DNA of 64,000 bases from Pelomonas sp. Root1217 (GTDB taxonomy: Bacteria > Pseudomonadota > Gammaproteobacteria > Burkholderiales > Burkholderiaceae_C), in contig NZ_LMDC01000031.1 in assembly GCF_001425705.1 (NCBI RefSeq), forward strand, positions 62,001 through 126,000. The letters are read 5' to 3'. Positions 1 through 9,042 of the stretch are shown in pieces (positions within the stretch are counted from its first letter, which is position 1; every line of letters starts with the position of its first letter). Made by a program: the position numbers and the translations under genes. The notes under the pieces are model-generated. The model was not told where the DNA came from, ran no database searches, and saw nothing but the letters and a program-made list of their open reading frames with translations.

Positions 1-397
1 GCCGGACGCCGACGCCTACGCCGGCGACAACGTGCGCGTCTCCGGCAACGCCGCGGGCAATGCCGTCAACATCGGCGTCGCAGGTGCAGCGCTGTCCAAT
101 GCGCTGCAGTCGCCGCCGTATCGCGTCTATGCCATCGAGCCACCCGTCAGCTACACCTGCAATATCGCCGCCGGCACCCTCACCCGCTACAGCGGCTATG
201 CCGCGACAGCCAGCCAGGCCGACCCGCCGGCAGGCACCGCCGCCGTGCTGGCCCGCAACGTCACCGCCTGCAGCTTCAGCTACAGCACCGGCGCGGCGAC
301 GGCCCGCTACGCCCTCGCCTCGCTGCAAATCTCGCTGACCCGCTACGGCGAGACGGTGTCCCTGTACCACACCGTCCACGTGGACAACCTGCCATGA
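1..397 (+). CDS. mshO: MSHA pilus biogenesis protein MshO, C-terminal part
   Basis: The gene is cut by the left edge of the window; the first complete codon is at position 2, so only about the last 131 residues are present and the prepilin N-terminus lies outside. What remains is a pseudopilin-like beta-rich tail with two cysteines (in SYTCNI and TACSFSY), as expected of minor MSHA pilins. The assignment rests mainly on position: it ends in an ATGA overlap with an mshP-like gene and is followed by mshQ, the usual O-P-Q order of minor pilin genes. MshO is predicted to be an inner-membrane-processed minor pilin that primes pilus assembly. Another GspH/PulJ-type pseudopilin cannot be excluded from the fragment alone. 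Confidence 0.75.
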   Translation, partial: PDADAYAGDNVRVSGNAAGNAVNIGVAGAALSNALQSPPYRVYAIEPPVSYTCNIAAGTLTRYSGYAATASQADPPAGTAAVLARNVTACSFSYSTGAATARYALASLQISLTRYGETVSLYHTVHVDNLP

Positions 398-864
398 GAA
401 CGCAGCGCGGCTTCACGATGATGTCCATGCTCTTCATCCTCGTGGTGCTGGCCGCGCTGGGCGTGGCGCTGGCCTCGCTGAGCCAGCGTCAGCAGCTGGG
501 CTCGGCCGGCGAACTGGCCTCAACCAAGGCCTACCAGGCCGCCCTGGCCGGGCTGGATTGGGGTAGCTACCAGGTCCTGCGCGGCGCCGCCCAGCCGGCC
601 TGCTTCGCCACCAAGAGCATCGCCTTGCCCGACCAGCTGTCCGACTTCACCGTCACCGTCAGCTGCGCGCGCAATCCGGCCGCCGGCACGGTGGTCGACG
701 GCGAGCAGCAGCTGGCCTTCTACGTCGTGCAGGCCACCGCCTGCAACATCGCGAGCGGCGGCGCCTGCCCCAACGGCAGTACCACCGAACCCACCTATGC
801 CGAGCGCCAGCTCAGCCGTACCTTGTCGTACAAGACATGCACACCGCCCGCTGTCTCCTGCTGA
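394..864 (+). CDS. mshP: MSHA pilus biogenesis protein MshP
   Basis: This 156-residue protein has a type IV prepilin-like N-terminus: a short basic leader (MRTQRG) followed directly by FTMMSMLFILVVLAALG, a hydrophobic helix of about 20 residues. The G/F junction would be the prepilin peptidase cleavage site, although the usual Glu at +5 is absent, as is common for MshP. The rest is a Cys-containing globular part. The ATG overlaps the mshO stop by 4 nt, and the 3' end overlaps mshQ by 28 nt, so translation is probably coupled. MshP is thought to be a minor pilin of the mannose-sensitive haemagglutinin pilus. Confidence 0.85.
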   Translation: MRTQRGFTMMSMLFILVVLAALGVALASLSQRQQLGSAGELASTKAYQAALAGLDWGSYQVLRGAAQPACFATKSIALPDQLSDFTVTVSCARNPAAGTVVDGEQQLAFYVVQATACNIASGGACPNGSTTEPTYAERQLSRTLSYKTCTPPAVSC

Positions 865-3800
865 TCGCCCTGGCCCTGCTGTGCGGCTTTGCGCAGGCCG
901 CGTCCAGCTACACCTTTCGCAGCGACAGCTATGCGTGGGAGACGGCCGCCAACACCCTCGCTTGGGACCGCAGCTGTACCAGCTACCCAGGCGACGACGA
1001 CAAGGCCACCATCACCTTCACCGGCGGCTTCAAGTTCACCTTCGCCGGCACGGCCTACACCGCGGTGCGCGTGCTGACCAATGGCGGCCTGCAGTTCGGC
1101 ACCGACACCGGGTTCTTTCGCACCTACACCAACACCGCCTTGCCGGCCAGCACGGCCGACACGCAGAGTGGCTGCGCTGCGGCGGCCACGACCAACGTCA
1201 TCCTGGCCTACTGGACCGACCTCGACCCCAGCCGCGCCGGCAGCGGCGGCGTGACCTGGGAACAGAAGGGCACGGCGCCCAACCGTTATGTCGTCGTGTC
1301 CTGGAACGGTGTCTATCAGTACAACACCAGCACGCCCTACACCTTCCAGATCATCCTGTTTGAGAACGGCGAGTTCAAGTACCAGTACGGCAACGCCAAT
1401 GCGAGCGGCTCCAACGCCACCATCGGCGTGCAGGTCAGCAGCAGCGACACCACCCAGTACTCCTACAACAGCGGCTACAACGCCAACGGCAGCGCCATCC
1501 GCTGGTTCGTGCCCAACGGCACGCCGACGCGCCGCGCCGAGTACCGCTTCGACGAATGGAACTACAGCGGCCGCGTCGGCGAGGTCGCGGACAGCAGCGG
1601 CAACAGCAACAACGGGGTGCGCGTCGGCAACGCGGCCACATCGGCCACGGCCAAAGTCTGCCGCTCGCTCAGCATCCCGACCGACACGACGAGCGCCAGC
1701 CACGCAGTGGACACGCTGCTCGACGTCAACTCCGGCATCGGCGACAAGGGCGCCGTGACCTTCTGGTACGACGCCAGCACGGCCTGGAACAACTCGGCGG
1801 CCATGCTGCTGGACGCGACGACGTCGACGAGCAAGCCCTTTTTCCTCGTGCGCCAAAGCGACGGCTCCCTGCGCCTGACCATCACCGACAGCAACGGGCT
1901 CGTGGTGTCGACTGCCACGCCGGTGCAGTCCGTCGCCGCGAGCACGTGGAAGCACATCGGCGTCACCTGGAACCTGGCTGCCGGCACCAACCAGAGCACG
2001 CTGCGCATCTATCTCAACGGCGTTCAGATCGGCGCCACGACGGCGACGACCAGCGGCAGCCTGGACAACAGCATCGGCACCCTCTTTGTCGGCGACAACC
2101 GCAGCAGCACTGCGCCCACCAATGGCACGCTGAGGTCGGCCAACGGCCTCATCGACGAAATGCGGGTCTACAACTATGAGATCAGCGCGCTGGAGCTGAC
2201 CGCTGACATGGCGGCGATCTCGCGCGTCTGCCTGCCGCCGCTGGACCACTACGAACTGTCGCTGCCGAAGAACAGCCTGACCTGCCTGCCCACCACCGTG
2301 ACCGTCAAGGCCTGCTCCACGAATGCCAGTTCCTGCAGCGTCGAAACGTCGATCAACGGCACCGCAGTGCTGACAACATCGGCAGGCACGCTGAGCCCCG
2401 GCACCGTCACCTTCAACAACGGCTTGGCGACTGCCACGTTGAGCCTGGCCGGCGGTGCCGATGACACCGACGTCACCGTCACGCTGGGTTCCGAATCGAC
2501 CACCGCCTCCACCCTACGGCGCTGTTGCCCGGACGGCGTCAGCTGCGCGGCGGCCAACAGCTGCACGACCAATTTCAAGCGTGCCGGCTTTATCGTCTCA
2601 GACGCCGTCAGCGGCGCGGAGAAAGCGTTGCCAGCCCACACGGCCGGCACGCAGACCGGTGCCTTCTACTACCTGCGTGCCGTCAAGAGCGGCACCAGCA
2701 CGCAAGCCTGCGAGGCCGCCCTGACGGGCAGCAACAACGTCAACTGGGCCTACCAGTGCAGCGACCCCACCACTTGCAGCGGCAGCAATCTGATGACCAT
2801 CGCCAGCTTCACGCCTGGCACGTTCGCCGCCAAGGCCAGCACGGTGATCCAGCGCAACAACAACGGCGCCACGCTGAGCTACACGCCGGTGGCCATGGCC
2901 TTCGACAACAACGGCAACGCGCCCTTCAAGCTCACATTCGCCGACGTCGGCAAGACGTTGCTGCATTTCAACTTCACAGCCAGCGTTGGCAGCGGCAGCG
3001 ACCTGATCAACGGCAGCAGCCAGGCCTTCGTCACCAAACCGGCCGGCTTTTCCGTTACGCAAATCACGACGCCTGCCGGCGTCGCGAACAATGGTTCCGC
3101 GGCATCACCGGGCATCTTCGTCAGAGCAGGCACGCCCTTCAGTGCGCGCATCACGGCCCTAACTTCCAATCTCGTGGCCACGCCCAACTTCGGCAAGGAG
3201 GCAGTGCCGGCGGGCGTACTGCTGACCCCCACGCTCGTTGCGCCGGCCGGCGGCTTCCTGGGCACTCTCGACAACAACACCGTGGCCGGCACGTCCTTCA
3301 CGAACGGGGTCGCCAACGTCACCAACCTCGATTACCGTGAGGTCGGCCTGATGTCACTCAAGGGAACGGTGGCGGGTGGCGACTACCTTGGCGCTGGCGA
3401 CGCGACCGCTAGTGCAGCCAGCGAAACGATCGGCCGTTTCATCCCAGCGGGCTTCACCGTGACGCCCGGTGTCATCACCCACCGCGCCACGCTGGCGTGT
3501 GCGCCAGCGTCCGCCTTCACCTATCTGAACGAAAACTTCAGCCTCGGTTTCACGCTCAGCGCCGTCAATGCACAAGGCGGTTTGACGCGCAATTACGCCG
3601 GCAACATTTATAGCAAGCTCGATATCGCGGCCACCAATTTCAATCTCGCTGGCGTCGACACGACAGGAGGTGTCACGACGCGCTTTCCGGCCGGGCGGCT
3701 GACCGTTGCGGCCGTCGCCGGCGCTTGGCCGGCCGTGGGCGATCCAGCCGCCGGAGCCGCCGTCGTGACCTTGACCGCCGCAGCCCTGCGCTCGGCCGCA

Positions 3801-4460
3801 CCCGACGGACCTTTCGACAACACAAAGTTCGGCATCGCGCCCACCGACCTGGACGGTGTCGGCATGGCCGCCTTCGACCTTGACACCGACGCGGTGGCGG
3901 GCAATGACCGTGCCTCGGTGCTCTTGCCCGTGGTCGGGCAAATCCCCCTGCGCTATGGCCGCCTGCGCCTACAAAATGCGCTCAGCGCCGCCAACCGCAC
4001 GCTGAAACTGCCGCTGACCGCCCAATCCTGGAACGGCACGGCCTTCGTGACCAACGCCTTGGATTCCTGCACCCGCATCACCGCCGCCAACCTGAGCTTC
4101 GGCAACTTCCGCAAGACCCTCACCGCTCAGGATGCGGTCATGTACCCCAACGTCCCCAACACCGCTGTCGTCGTCAACCCGCTGCAACCAACTTACATCA
4201 CACTGGCCGCCCCGGGCGGTGGCCGCCTGGGCAGCATGGACGTGGCTGTGGCCCTGGGCTCCACGCCCACCGACGCGTCCTGCCTGAAGACGGGTGGCGG
4301 CTGGGTCGCCGCCGCGGTGCCCGCCACCACCGGCGCCAACCTCGCATCGCTGCGCGGCGCCTGGTGCGGTGCGGCCGCCACCAGCGACCCCAGCGCCCGC
4401 GCCACCTGGGGCCTGTACCGCGGCAGCGACGGCGTCGTCTACCAGCGGGAGAACTATTGA
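837..4460 (+). CDS. mshQ: MshQ-like giant secreted protein (LamG-like + DUF6701)
   Basis: This 1207-residue exported protein has a signal peptide at about residues 1-21 (MHTARCLLLIALALLCGFAQ, cleaved after QA). Residues about 60-230 form a beta-rich N-terminal region, about 240-460 a concanavalin-like LamG/laminin-G fold (YRFDEW...DSSGNSNNG), and the C-terminal 650 residues match the Cys-rich DUF6701 layout of MshQ (CCPDGVSC...NSCTTNFKRAGF). MshQ closes the mshO-P-Q minor pilin cluster and is presumed to be a large surface or pilus-tip-associated adhesin, though its biochemical role is unknown. The chosen ATG gives an unusually long 28-nt overlap with mshP but is the start that provides a proper signal peptide. 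The downstream mshI begins in its stop codon (TGATG). Confidence 0.85.
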   Translation: MHTARCLLLIALALLCGFAQAASSYTFRSDSYAWETAANTLAWDRSCTSYPGDDDKATITFTGGFKFTFAGTAYTAVRVLTNGGLQFGTDTGFFRTYTNTALPASTADTQSGCAAAATTNVILAYWTDLDPSRAGSGGVTWEQKGTAPNRYVVVSWNGVYQYNTSTPYTFQIILFENGEFKYQYGNANASGSNATIGVQVSSSDTTQYSYNSGYNANGSAIRWFVPNGTPTRRAEYRFDEWNYSGRVGEVADSSGNSNNGVRVGNAATSATAKVCRSLSIPTDTTSASHAVDTLLDVNSGIGDKGAVTFWYDASTAWNNSAAMLLDATTSTSKPFFLVRQSDGSLRLTITDSNGLVVSTATPVQSVAASTWKHIGVTWNLAAGTNQSTLRIYLNGVQIGATTATTSGSLDNSIGTLFVGDNRSSTAPTNGTLRSANGLIDEMRVYNYEISALELTADMAAISRVCLPPLDHYELSLPKNSLTCLPTTVTVKACSTNASSCSVETSINGTAVLTTSAGTLSPGTVTFNNGLATATLSLAGGADDTDVTVTLGSESTTASTLRRCCPDGVSCAAANSCTTNFKRAGFIVSDAVSGAEKALPAHTAGTQTGAFYYLRAVKSGTSTQACEAALTGSNNVNWAYQCSDPTTCSGSNLMTIASFTPGTFAAKASTVIQRNNNGATLSYTPVAMAFDNNGNAPFKLTFADVGKTLLHFNFTASVGSGSDLINGSSQAFVTKPAGFSVTQITTPAGVANNGSAASPGIFVRAGTPFSARITALTSNLVATPNFGKEAVPAGVLLTPTLVAPAGGFLGTLDNNTVAGTSFTNGVANVTNLDYREVGLMSLKGTVAGGDYLGAGDATASAASETIGRFIPAGFTVTPGVITHRATLACAPASAFTYLNENFSLGFTLSAVNAQGGLTRNYAGNIYSKLDIAATNFNLAGVDTTGGVTTRFPAGRLTVAAVAGAWPAVGDPAAGAAVVTLTAAALRSAAPDGPFDNTKFGIAPTDLDGVGMAAFDLDTDAVAGNDRASVLLPVVGQIPLRYGRLRLQNALSAANRTLKLPLTAQSWNGTAFVTNALDSCTRITAANLSFGNFRKTLTAQDAVMYPNVPNTAVVVNPLQPTYITLAAPGGGRLGSMDVAVALGSTPTDASCLKTGGGWVAAAVPATTGANLASLRGAWCGAAATSDPSARATWGLYRGSDGVVYQRENY

Positions 4461-5452
4461 TGCGCTGGCCTTGGTCCACCCGCCGCAACGGCCAGCGCCT
4501 GCTGCTGCGCCGCGTTGGCGAACAGCATGCCTTCGTGCTCACCGACGGCCCGCCCGGACATGACCAGGACCAGCCGGCCCGGCTGCTGCGCTGGGGCCTG
4601 ATGAGCGAGGCAAAACCCGTCACCTCAGGCGACGCCATCGCGCTGCTGGACCCGGCCGACTACCAGATCCTCAAGGTGGATACCCCCAATGTGCCACCGG
4701 AGGAGCTGAAGGCCGCGGCGCGCTGGCAGATCAAGGAGATGGTGGACGTCGACGTCGCCGAACTGACGCTGGATGTCATGCACGTCGGCGGCGACGTGGA
4801 GCGCGCGCAGCGCCAGCTCTTTGTCGTTGCAGCCCGCAACAGCGCCATCAAGGCGCTGACGAACGGTGCTGCGGCCATCAGCGGCAACATCACCATCGTC
4901 GACGTCTGGGAGACGGCCCTGCGCAACCTGCTCGCCGCCCAGGCCCGTGCCGACGATCTGGCCGCGCGCGCCTGCGCCGCTGTCCATATCGACGAACGCC
5001 ACTGCCTGCTGGTCGTCAGCGCCGGCGACGAGCTCTTCTACACGCGCCGCCTCGAAGGCGACCCTGGCCTGCTGGCCCGTGCGCGTGGCGAGCAGGCCGA
5101 TGCCGGCGCCGCCGAACTGCCGCTGGGCTTCGAATACCAGCCTGGCGGCACCTTCGATGCCAGCACCACGCAGGAGTCACCCCTGGTCGTCGAGCTGCAA
5201 CGCTCCATCGACGTCTGGGAGCGCAGTTGGCCTGAGTTGCCGCTGGCGCGGCTGTACGTCATCACGGCCGAGCATGGCGCGGAGGTCGCGACGCTGATCC
5301 AGCGGGAACTTGGTCAGCGCACGGTAGCCCTGAATCCGCTGGCCGCCTTCGCGCCTGATGCCCCGCTCCCCGAGGGCGACTCAGCAGAGGCCCTGGGCGC
5401 CTGCCTGCCGCTGCTGGGCGCCGCCCTGCGCACGGAGACAAGAAAGCTCTGA
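4460..5452 (+). CDS. mshI: MSHA biogenesis protein MshI (PilM-like)
   Basis: This 330-residue protein lacks a signal peptide and resembles the PilM/FtsA actin-like family: an N-terminal region typical of MshI (MRWPWSTRR) and an alternating beta/alpha core with VHIDERHCLLVVSAGDELFYTR in the position of the second actin subdomain. It is expected to be the cytoplasmic partner that docks to the PilN/PilO-like inner-membrane pair encoded next. I chose the ATG at 4460, which overlaps the mshQ stop as TGATG; an upstream in-frame extension of 32 residues is Arg-rich and lies inside mshQ. The next gene starts with the same one-base overlap, indicating a tightly coupled operon. Confidence 0.85.
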   Translation: MRWPWSTRRNGQRLLLRRVGEQHAFVLTDGPPGHDQDQPARLLRWGLMSEAKPVTSGDAIALLDPADYQILKVDTPNVPPEELKAAARWQIKEMVDVDVAELTLDVMHVGGDVERAQRQLFVVAARNSAIKALTNGAAAISGNITIVDVWETALRNLLAAQARADDLAARACAAVHIDERHCLLVVSAGDELFYTRRLEGDPGLLARARGEQADAGAAELPLGFEYQPGGTFDASTTQESPLVVELQRSIDVWERSWPELPLARLYVITAEHGAEVATLIQRELGQRTVALNPLAAFAPDAPLPEGDSAEALGACLPLLGAALRTETRKL

Positions 5453-6129
5453 TGGCCCAGCAAATCAACCTGCTCACGCCCATCCTGCTGGCACCCAAGC
5501 GCTATTTCTCGGCGCTGACACTGGTTCAGGCCACGGGCCTGCTGTGCCTGGCGGGTCTGGCCGCGGCGCTGTGGCTGCAACAGCGTGACCGCAGCGCCGA
5601 AGCCCAGCATCAGGCCGTCCTCGCGCAATACGCGACGGAGCGCCAGCAACTGACGGTGGCCCGCGCCAACCTGCCCGCGCCACTGGATGCCGCCACGGTG
5701 CAGCAGCAACTGCTGCCGCTGGCGGCCGGCAACGCTGACCGCCGTGCCCTACTGCAGGTACTGGGCGCCGACGCAGCCGGGCAGCGCCATTCCGACCTTC
5801 TCGCACTGATCGCGCGCACCTTGCCCGAACCGGCCTGGCTCAGCGAGCTGCGCTACGCGCCGGGCCGGGTCGAGCTCGTCGGCGGCACACTGGACACCGC
5901 CATGCTGAGGCCCTGGCTGGCCAGGCTCGCGGTCCATCCGCTCTTGGCCGGTCAACAGCTGTCGGCCCTGCGCGTCGAGCGCCTGGGAGCACCTGGCACC
6001 GAGACGGGCGGCAACCCGCTGCTGTCGCGTGACAGCCCGCTCGTCAGCACCGGCCTGCCGGTCTGGGCCTTTCGCGTGGTCAGCGCGCCAGCCCATGCGG
6101 CCAGCGCCGCAACCGGAGGCGCACGATGA
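5452..6129 (+). CDS. PilN-like inner-membrane assembly protein of MSHA system
   Basis: This 225-residue bitopic membrane protein has one transmembrane helix at about residues 20-42, a periplasmic coiled-coil segment and a PilN-like fold afterwards (LLALIARTLPEPAWLSELRYAPGRVELVGG is the usual PilN pattern). It is placed between the PilM-like mshI and the PilO-like mshJ, exactly where a PilN partner belongs in a type IV pilus alignment subcomplex. It begins in the mshI stop codon (TGATGG) and ends with a 4-nt overlap onto mshJ. In many MSHA clusters this gene is called a second mshI or left unnamed, so no symbol is given. Confidence 0.8.
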   Translation: MAQQINLLTPILLAPKRYFSALTLVQATGLLCLAGLAAALWLQQRDRSAEAQHQAVLAQYATERQQLTVARANLPAPLDAATVQQQLLPLAAGNADRRALLQVLGADAAGQRHSDLLALIARTLPEPAWLSELRYAPGRVELVGGTLDTAMLRPWLARLAVHPLLAGQQLSALRVERLGAPGTETGGNPLLSRDSPLVSTGLPVWAFRVVSAPAHAASAATGGAR

Positions 6130-6845
6130 AGGCGCAGACGACGATCGATCTCGCGCTGCTGCGGCGCCGCCTCGCGCCCTTGCTGCAGCGCTGGGAACGC
6201 CAGGCCAAGCGCATTGATGCGCTCAGCCTGCGTGAGCGCGCCATCCTGTTCCTCAGCATCGTGGCCGTACTGGCCCTGCTGTTCGACTCCTTCGTGCTCG
6301 CGCCGCAGTCCGCCCGCGCCAAGCTGCGCAGCAACGCTCAGGCGCAGCAGGCCGCCGAGATCAGCAAGCTGCGCGAGCAGTTCATCAGCGCCAGCGGCAG
6401 CGGCGGCACGCCGGCCGAGCAATTGCAAGTCCAGCTCGAAAGCGCCCGCAACGAGCGCCAGCGCCTGGACAGCGAATTGCGCCAGGCCAGCGCCGTCAAC
6501 CCCGCCGAAGGGCTGTCGGCCCTGCTGCAGCGTGTGCTGGCCCAGCAGCCCGGTCTGGTACTGGAACGACTGACGCTGCTGGACGACACGCCCGTCAGCC
6601 TGCCGTCGGCATCGGCATCGGCATCGGCAGCTGGCAACGCCGCGCTGCCGAGCATGCCGGGGATGAGCTGGCAGGGTGTCGAGCTGCAGTTGCAAGGCAG
6701 CTACCGCGACACCCAGCGCTATGTTCAGGCTCTGGAACGTGAACTGCCGGCGTTGCGCTGGGGCGAAATGCGCCTGAGCAGCAGCGGCCCGAACGAGGTG
6801 CCGCGCTTGCTGGCCCGGATCTATCTGCTGAAGGTGCAGCCATGA
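6126..6845 (+). CDS. mshJ: MSHA biogenesis protein MshJ (PilO-like)
   Basis: This 239-residue bitopic membrane protein has a cytoplasmic basic N-terminus, a transmembrane helix at about residues 40-58 (AILFLSIVAVLALLFDSFVL) and a following heptad-rich, Ala/Gln/Glu-rich coiled coil to about residue 130. A ferredoxin-like PilO domain fills the C-terminus (GVELQLQGSYRDTQRYVQAL). It is predicted to pair with the upstream PilN-like protein as the periplasmic alignment complex between MshI and the MshL secretin. It overlaps both neighbours by 4 nt. A short Ser-Ala tract (SASASASA, about residues 159-167) marks a flexible linker with repeated GCATCG codons. Confidence 0.85.
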   Translation: MKAQTTIDLALLRRRLAPLLQRWERQAKRIDALSLRERAILFLSIVAVLALLFDSFVLAPQSARAKLRSNAQAQQAAEISKLREQFISASGSGGTPAEQLQVQLESARNERQRLDSELRQASAVNPAEGLSALLQRVLAQQPGLVLERLTLLDDTPVSLPSASASASAAGNAALPSMPGMSWQGVELQLQGSYRDTQRYVQALERELPALRWGEMRLSSSGPNEVPRLLARIYLLKVQP

Positions 6846-7237
6846 GAGCGGCATTCATCGCCCTGCTGTTCGCTGCGCCGCTGGCCCAGGCCGCCGACGA
6901 ACCCACGCGCGACCCTACGGCCTGGCCACCCGCGCTGCGCAGCGCCATGGCGGCCTCGGCCGCACCAGCCGCGTCTGGCATCGAGCCGGCCGACAACGCC
7001 ATCCGCCAGGTCGTCTTTGCGGGAGGCCGTGCCTATGTCGTACAGCGCGGCCGCCGCTATGGCGTGGGCGAACAGATCGAAGGCGCACGCATCGAGCGCA
7101 TCACCGAACAGGCCGTCTGGCTGCGTGAGGCCGGCCAGGTCCGGCGCGAGCCGCTGTACGGCGGCGTCGAGAAGCGCCCGCCCCCGCAGGCGGCCATGGC
7201 GGCGTCCGGCGTCAAGAAATCCAAGGAGAAGCCATGA
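6842..7237 (+). CDS. mshK: MSHA biogenesis protein MshK (PilP-like)
   Basis: This small periplasmic protein of 131 residues has a short signal peptide (MRAAFIALLFAAPLAQA, cleaved at about residue 17). The mature part carries a segment, QVVFAGGRAYVVQRGRRYGV, that matches the HR-type beta domain of MshK/PilP/GspC proteins, which binds the N-terminal repeats of the secretin. It lies between mshJ and mshL with ATGA overlaps on both sides, the conserved J-K-L order. The protein ends in a Lys-rich tail (SGVKKSKEKP). The assignment is from gene order plus the small GspC-like domain. Confidence 0.82.
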   Translation: MRAAFIALLFAAPLAQAADEPTRDPTAWPPALRSAMAASAAPAASGIEPADNAIRQVVFAGGRAYVVQRGRRYGVGEQIEGARIERITEQAVWLREAGQVRREPLYGGVEKRPPPQAAMAASGVKKSKEKP

Positions 7238-9027
7238 AGGCCCCCGTCCATCGATTCCTGCTGGCCAGCTCAGCCGCCGCGCTGCTGGCAGCAGGAATGT
7301 CAGGTTGTGCCGACAAGCCGTTGCGCGTCGCCCAGCCCAGCCAGGCCCTGCGCGAGGAATTGCAGGCCCAGCGCGCCGCCCCCGCTGCCTCTGGCGTGCC
7401 CGCACCGGTCGTGGTGGCGACGCCCGTACCGCCGCCCGCCCCCGCGCTGCCGCCCGAGCCGCGCTTCGACCTCATCGTCAATGGCGCGCCGGCCCGCGAT
7501 GTCTTCCTGTCCCTGGTCAGCGACACGCGCTACAGCATGCTCGTGCATCCCAGCGTGTCGGGCCAGCTGTCGGTCACGCTCAAGGGCGTCACGGTGCGCG
7601 AATCGCTGGACGCCATCCGCGACGTCTACGGCTTCGACTATTCCATTGACGGCCGCCGCATCACCGTCTTTCCGCCCACGCTGCAGACCCGCGTCTTCAC
7701 GATCAACGCCCTGGCCCACCAGCGCAGCGGCCGCAGCGAGGTTCGCGTCAGCTCGGGCGCCGCGCCGGCCAGCAGCCAGAACGGCGCCACCGGTGCAAGC
7801 GGCAACACCGGCAGCGCCACCGGCGGCAGCACGACCACGGTGCAGCAGCAGGAGAGCAGCCAGCTCAGCACCAAGGTCTCAAGCGACTTCTGGGGCGAGA
7901 CCAACAGCGCGCTGAAGGCCCTGGTCGGCAGCGGCGAGGGCCGCGCCGTCATCACCAGCCCGCAGACCGGCACGGTCGCCGTGCGCGCCATGCCGGAAGA
8001 GCTGCGCCACGTCGAGGCCTGGCTGAAGGCGACTCGCATTGCCGTCGAACGCCAGGTCATGCTGGAGGCCAAGATCGTCGAGGTCGAGCTGCGCGAGGGC
8101 TACCAGAGTGGCATCGACTGGTCGCGCATCGGCGACCGCGGCGCCATCGGCCAGACCAGCGTCAACCCTTCCATCCCGAGCGGCGTCAGCAGCATCATCA
8201 ACCCGCTGGTCAGCAACACGCGCGGGCTGCCCACCCTGTCCAGCGGCACGCAAAGCCCGGCCTGGCCCGACCTCATCCCCCTGCCCTCGGCTGGCGGCGG
8301 CACCCTCGGCCTGGCGCTGGCGCGCGGCGGCTTCCAGGCGCTGCTGGCCTTCGTCGAAAGCCATGGCGACACGCAGATCCTGTCCAGCCCGCGCATCGCG
8401 ACGCTGAACAACCAGAAGGCCGTTCTGAAGGTCGGCACCGACGACTACTTCATCACCGGCATCAGCGGCAGCAACAGCGGCACCAATACCGGCACCAACG
8501 GCACGAACGGCACCACCAACCAGATCCCGACGCTGACGCTGACGCCCTTCTTCAGCGGCATCGCGCTGGACGTGACGCCGCAGATCGACGCGGCCGACAT
8601 GATCACCCTGCACATCCACCCCTCGGTCTCCAACGTGACCGAGAAGATCAAGCAGGTCGACCTCGGCTCGGTCGGCAACTTCCGCCTGCCGCTGGCCAGC
8701 GCCAGCGTCAACGAGAGCGACACCGTCGTGCGCATCCCGGACGGGCACATCGTTGCCATCGGCGGCCTGATGCAGATGGAAGCCACTCGCCGCGGCTCCG
8801 GCGTGCCGGGTGCCGACAGCAACCCGCTGACGTCCATGCTGTTCGGCAACCGCGCCAACAACGGCCGCAAGCGGGAACTCGTCGTCCTCATCAAGCCCAG
8901 CATCATCCGCAGCGCCGAGGACTGGGAGCAGCACAACCGGCTCGTCAGCGAGTCGCTGGACGACACCGAAGGCCGTACGCGCCGGGTGATCCGGGTGGAC
9001 GGGACGGCGGCGGCGCCGCAGAAGTAA
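7234..9027 (+). CDS. mshL: MSHA outer-membrane secretin lipoprotein MshL
   Basis: This 597-residue secretin forms the outer-membrane pore of the MSHA pilus. It has a lipoprotein signal with a lipobox ending at Cys25 (GMSGC), a Pro/Ala-rich linker, an STN/N0-type domain from about residue 85, a Secretin_N domain split by a Gly/Ser/Thr-rich insert (about 175-215), and a C-terminal secretin beta-barrel domain. Characteristic barrel motifs are LSSPRIATLNNQKA and VRIPDGHIVAIGGLM, ending at RELVVLIKPSII. It overlaps mshK by 4 nt. The mshM ATPase that commonly follows mshL is not here, so the remaining motor genes are elsewhere, probably left of this window. Confidence 0.92.
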   Translation: MKAPVHRFLLASSAAALLAAGMSGCADKPLRVAQPSQALREELQAQRAAPAASGVPAPVVVATPVPPPAPALPPEPRFDLIVNGAPARDVFLSLVSDTRYSMLVHPSVSGQLSVTLKGVTVRESLDAIRDVYGFDYSIDGRRITVFPPTLQTRVFTINALAHQRSGRSEVRVSSGAAPASSQNGATGASGNTGSATGGSTTTVQQQESSQLSTKVSSDFWGETNSALKALVGSGEGRAVITSPQTGTVAVRAMPEELRHVEAWLKATRIAVERQVMLEAKIVEVELREGYQSGIDWSRIGDRGAIGQTSVNPSIPSGVSSIINPLVSNTRGLPTLSSGTQSPAWPDLIPLPSAGGGTLGLALARGGFQALLAFVESHGDTQILSSPRIATLNNQKAVLKVGTDDYFITGISGSNSGTNTGTNGTNGTTNQIPTLTLTPFFSGIALDVTPQIDAADMITLHIHPSVSNVTEKIKQVDLGSVGNFRLPLASASVNESDTVVRIPDGHIVAIGGLMQMEATRRGSGVPGADSNPLTSMLFGNRANNGRKRELVVLIKPSIIRSAEDWEQHNRLVSESLDDTEGRTRRVIRVDGTAAAPQK

Positions 9028-9042
9028 GCGGTAGCTGGAAAA

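Noticed and set aside
795-2249. Long minus-strand frame opposite mshQ
   Set aside because: It lacks family features and mirrors codon bias of mshQ; it is a high-GC antisense shadow.
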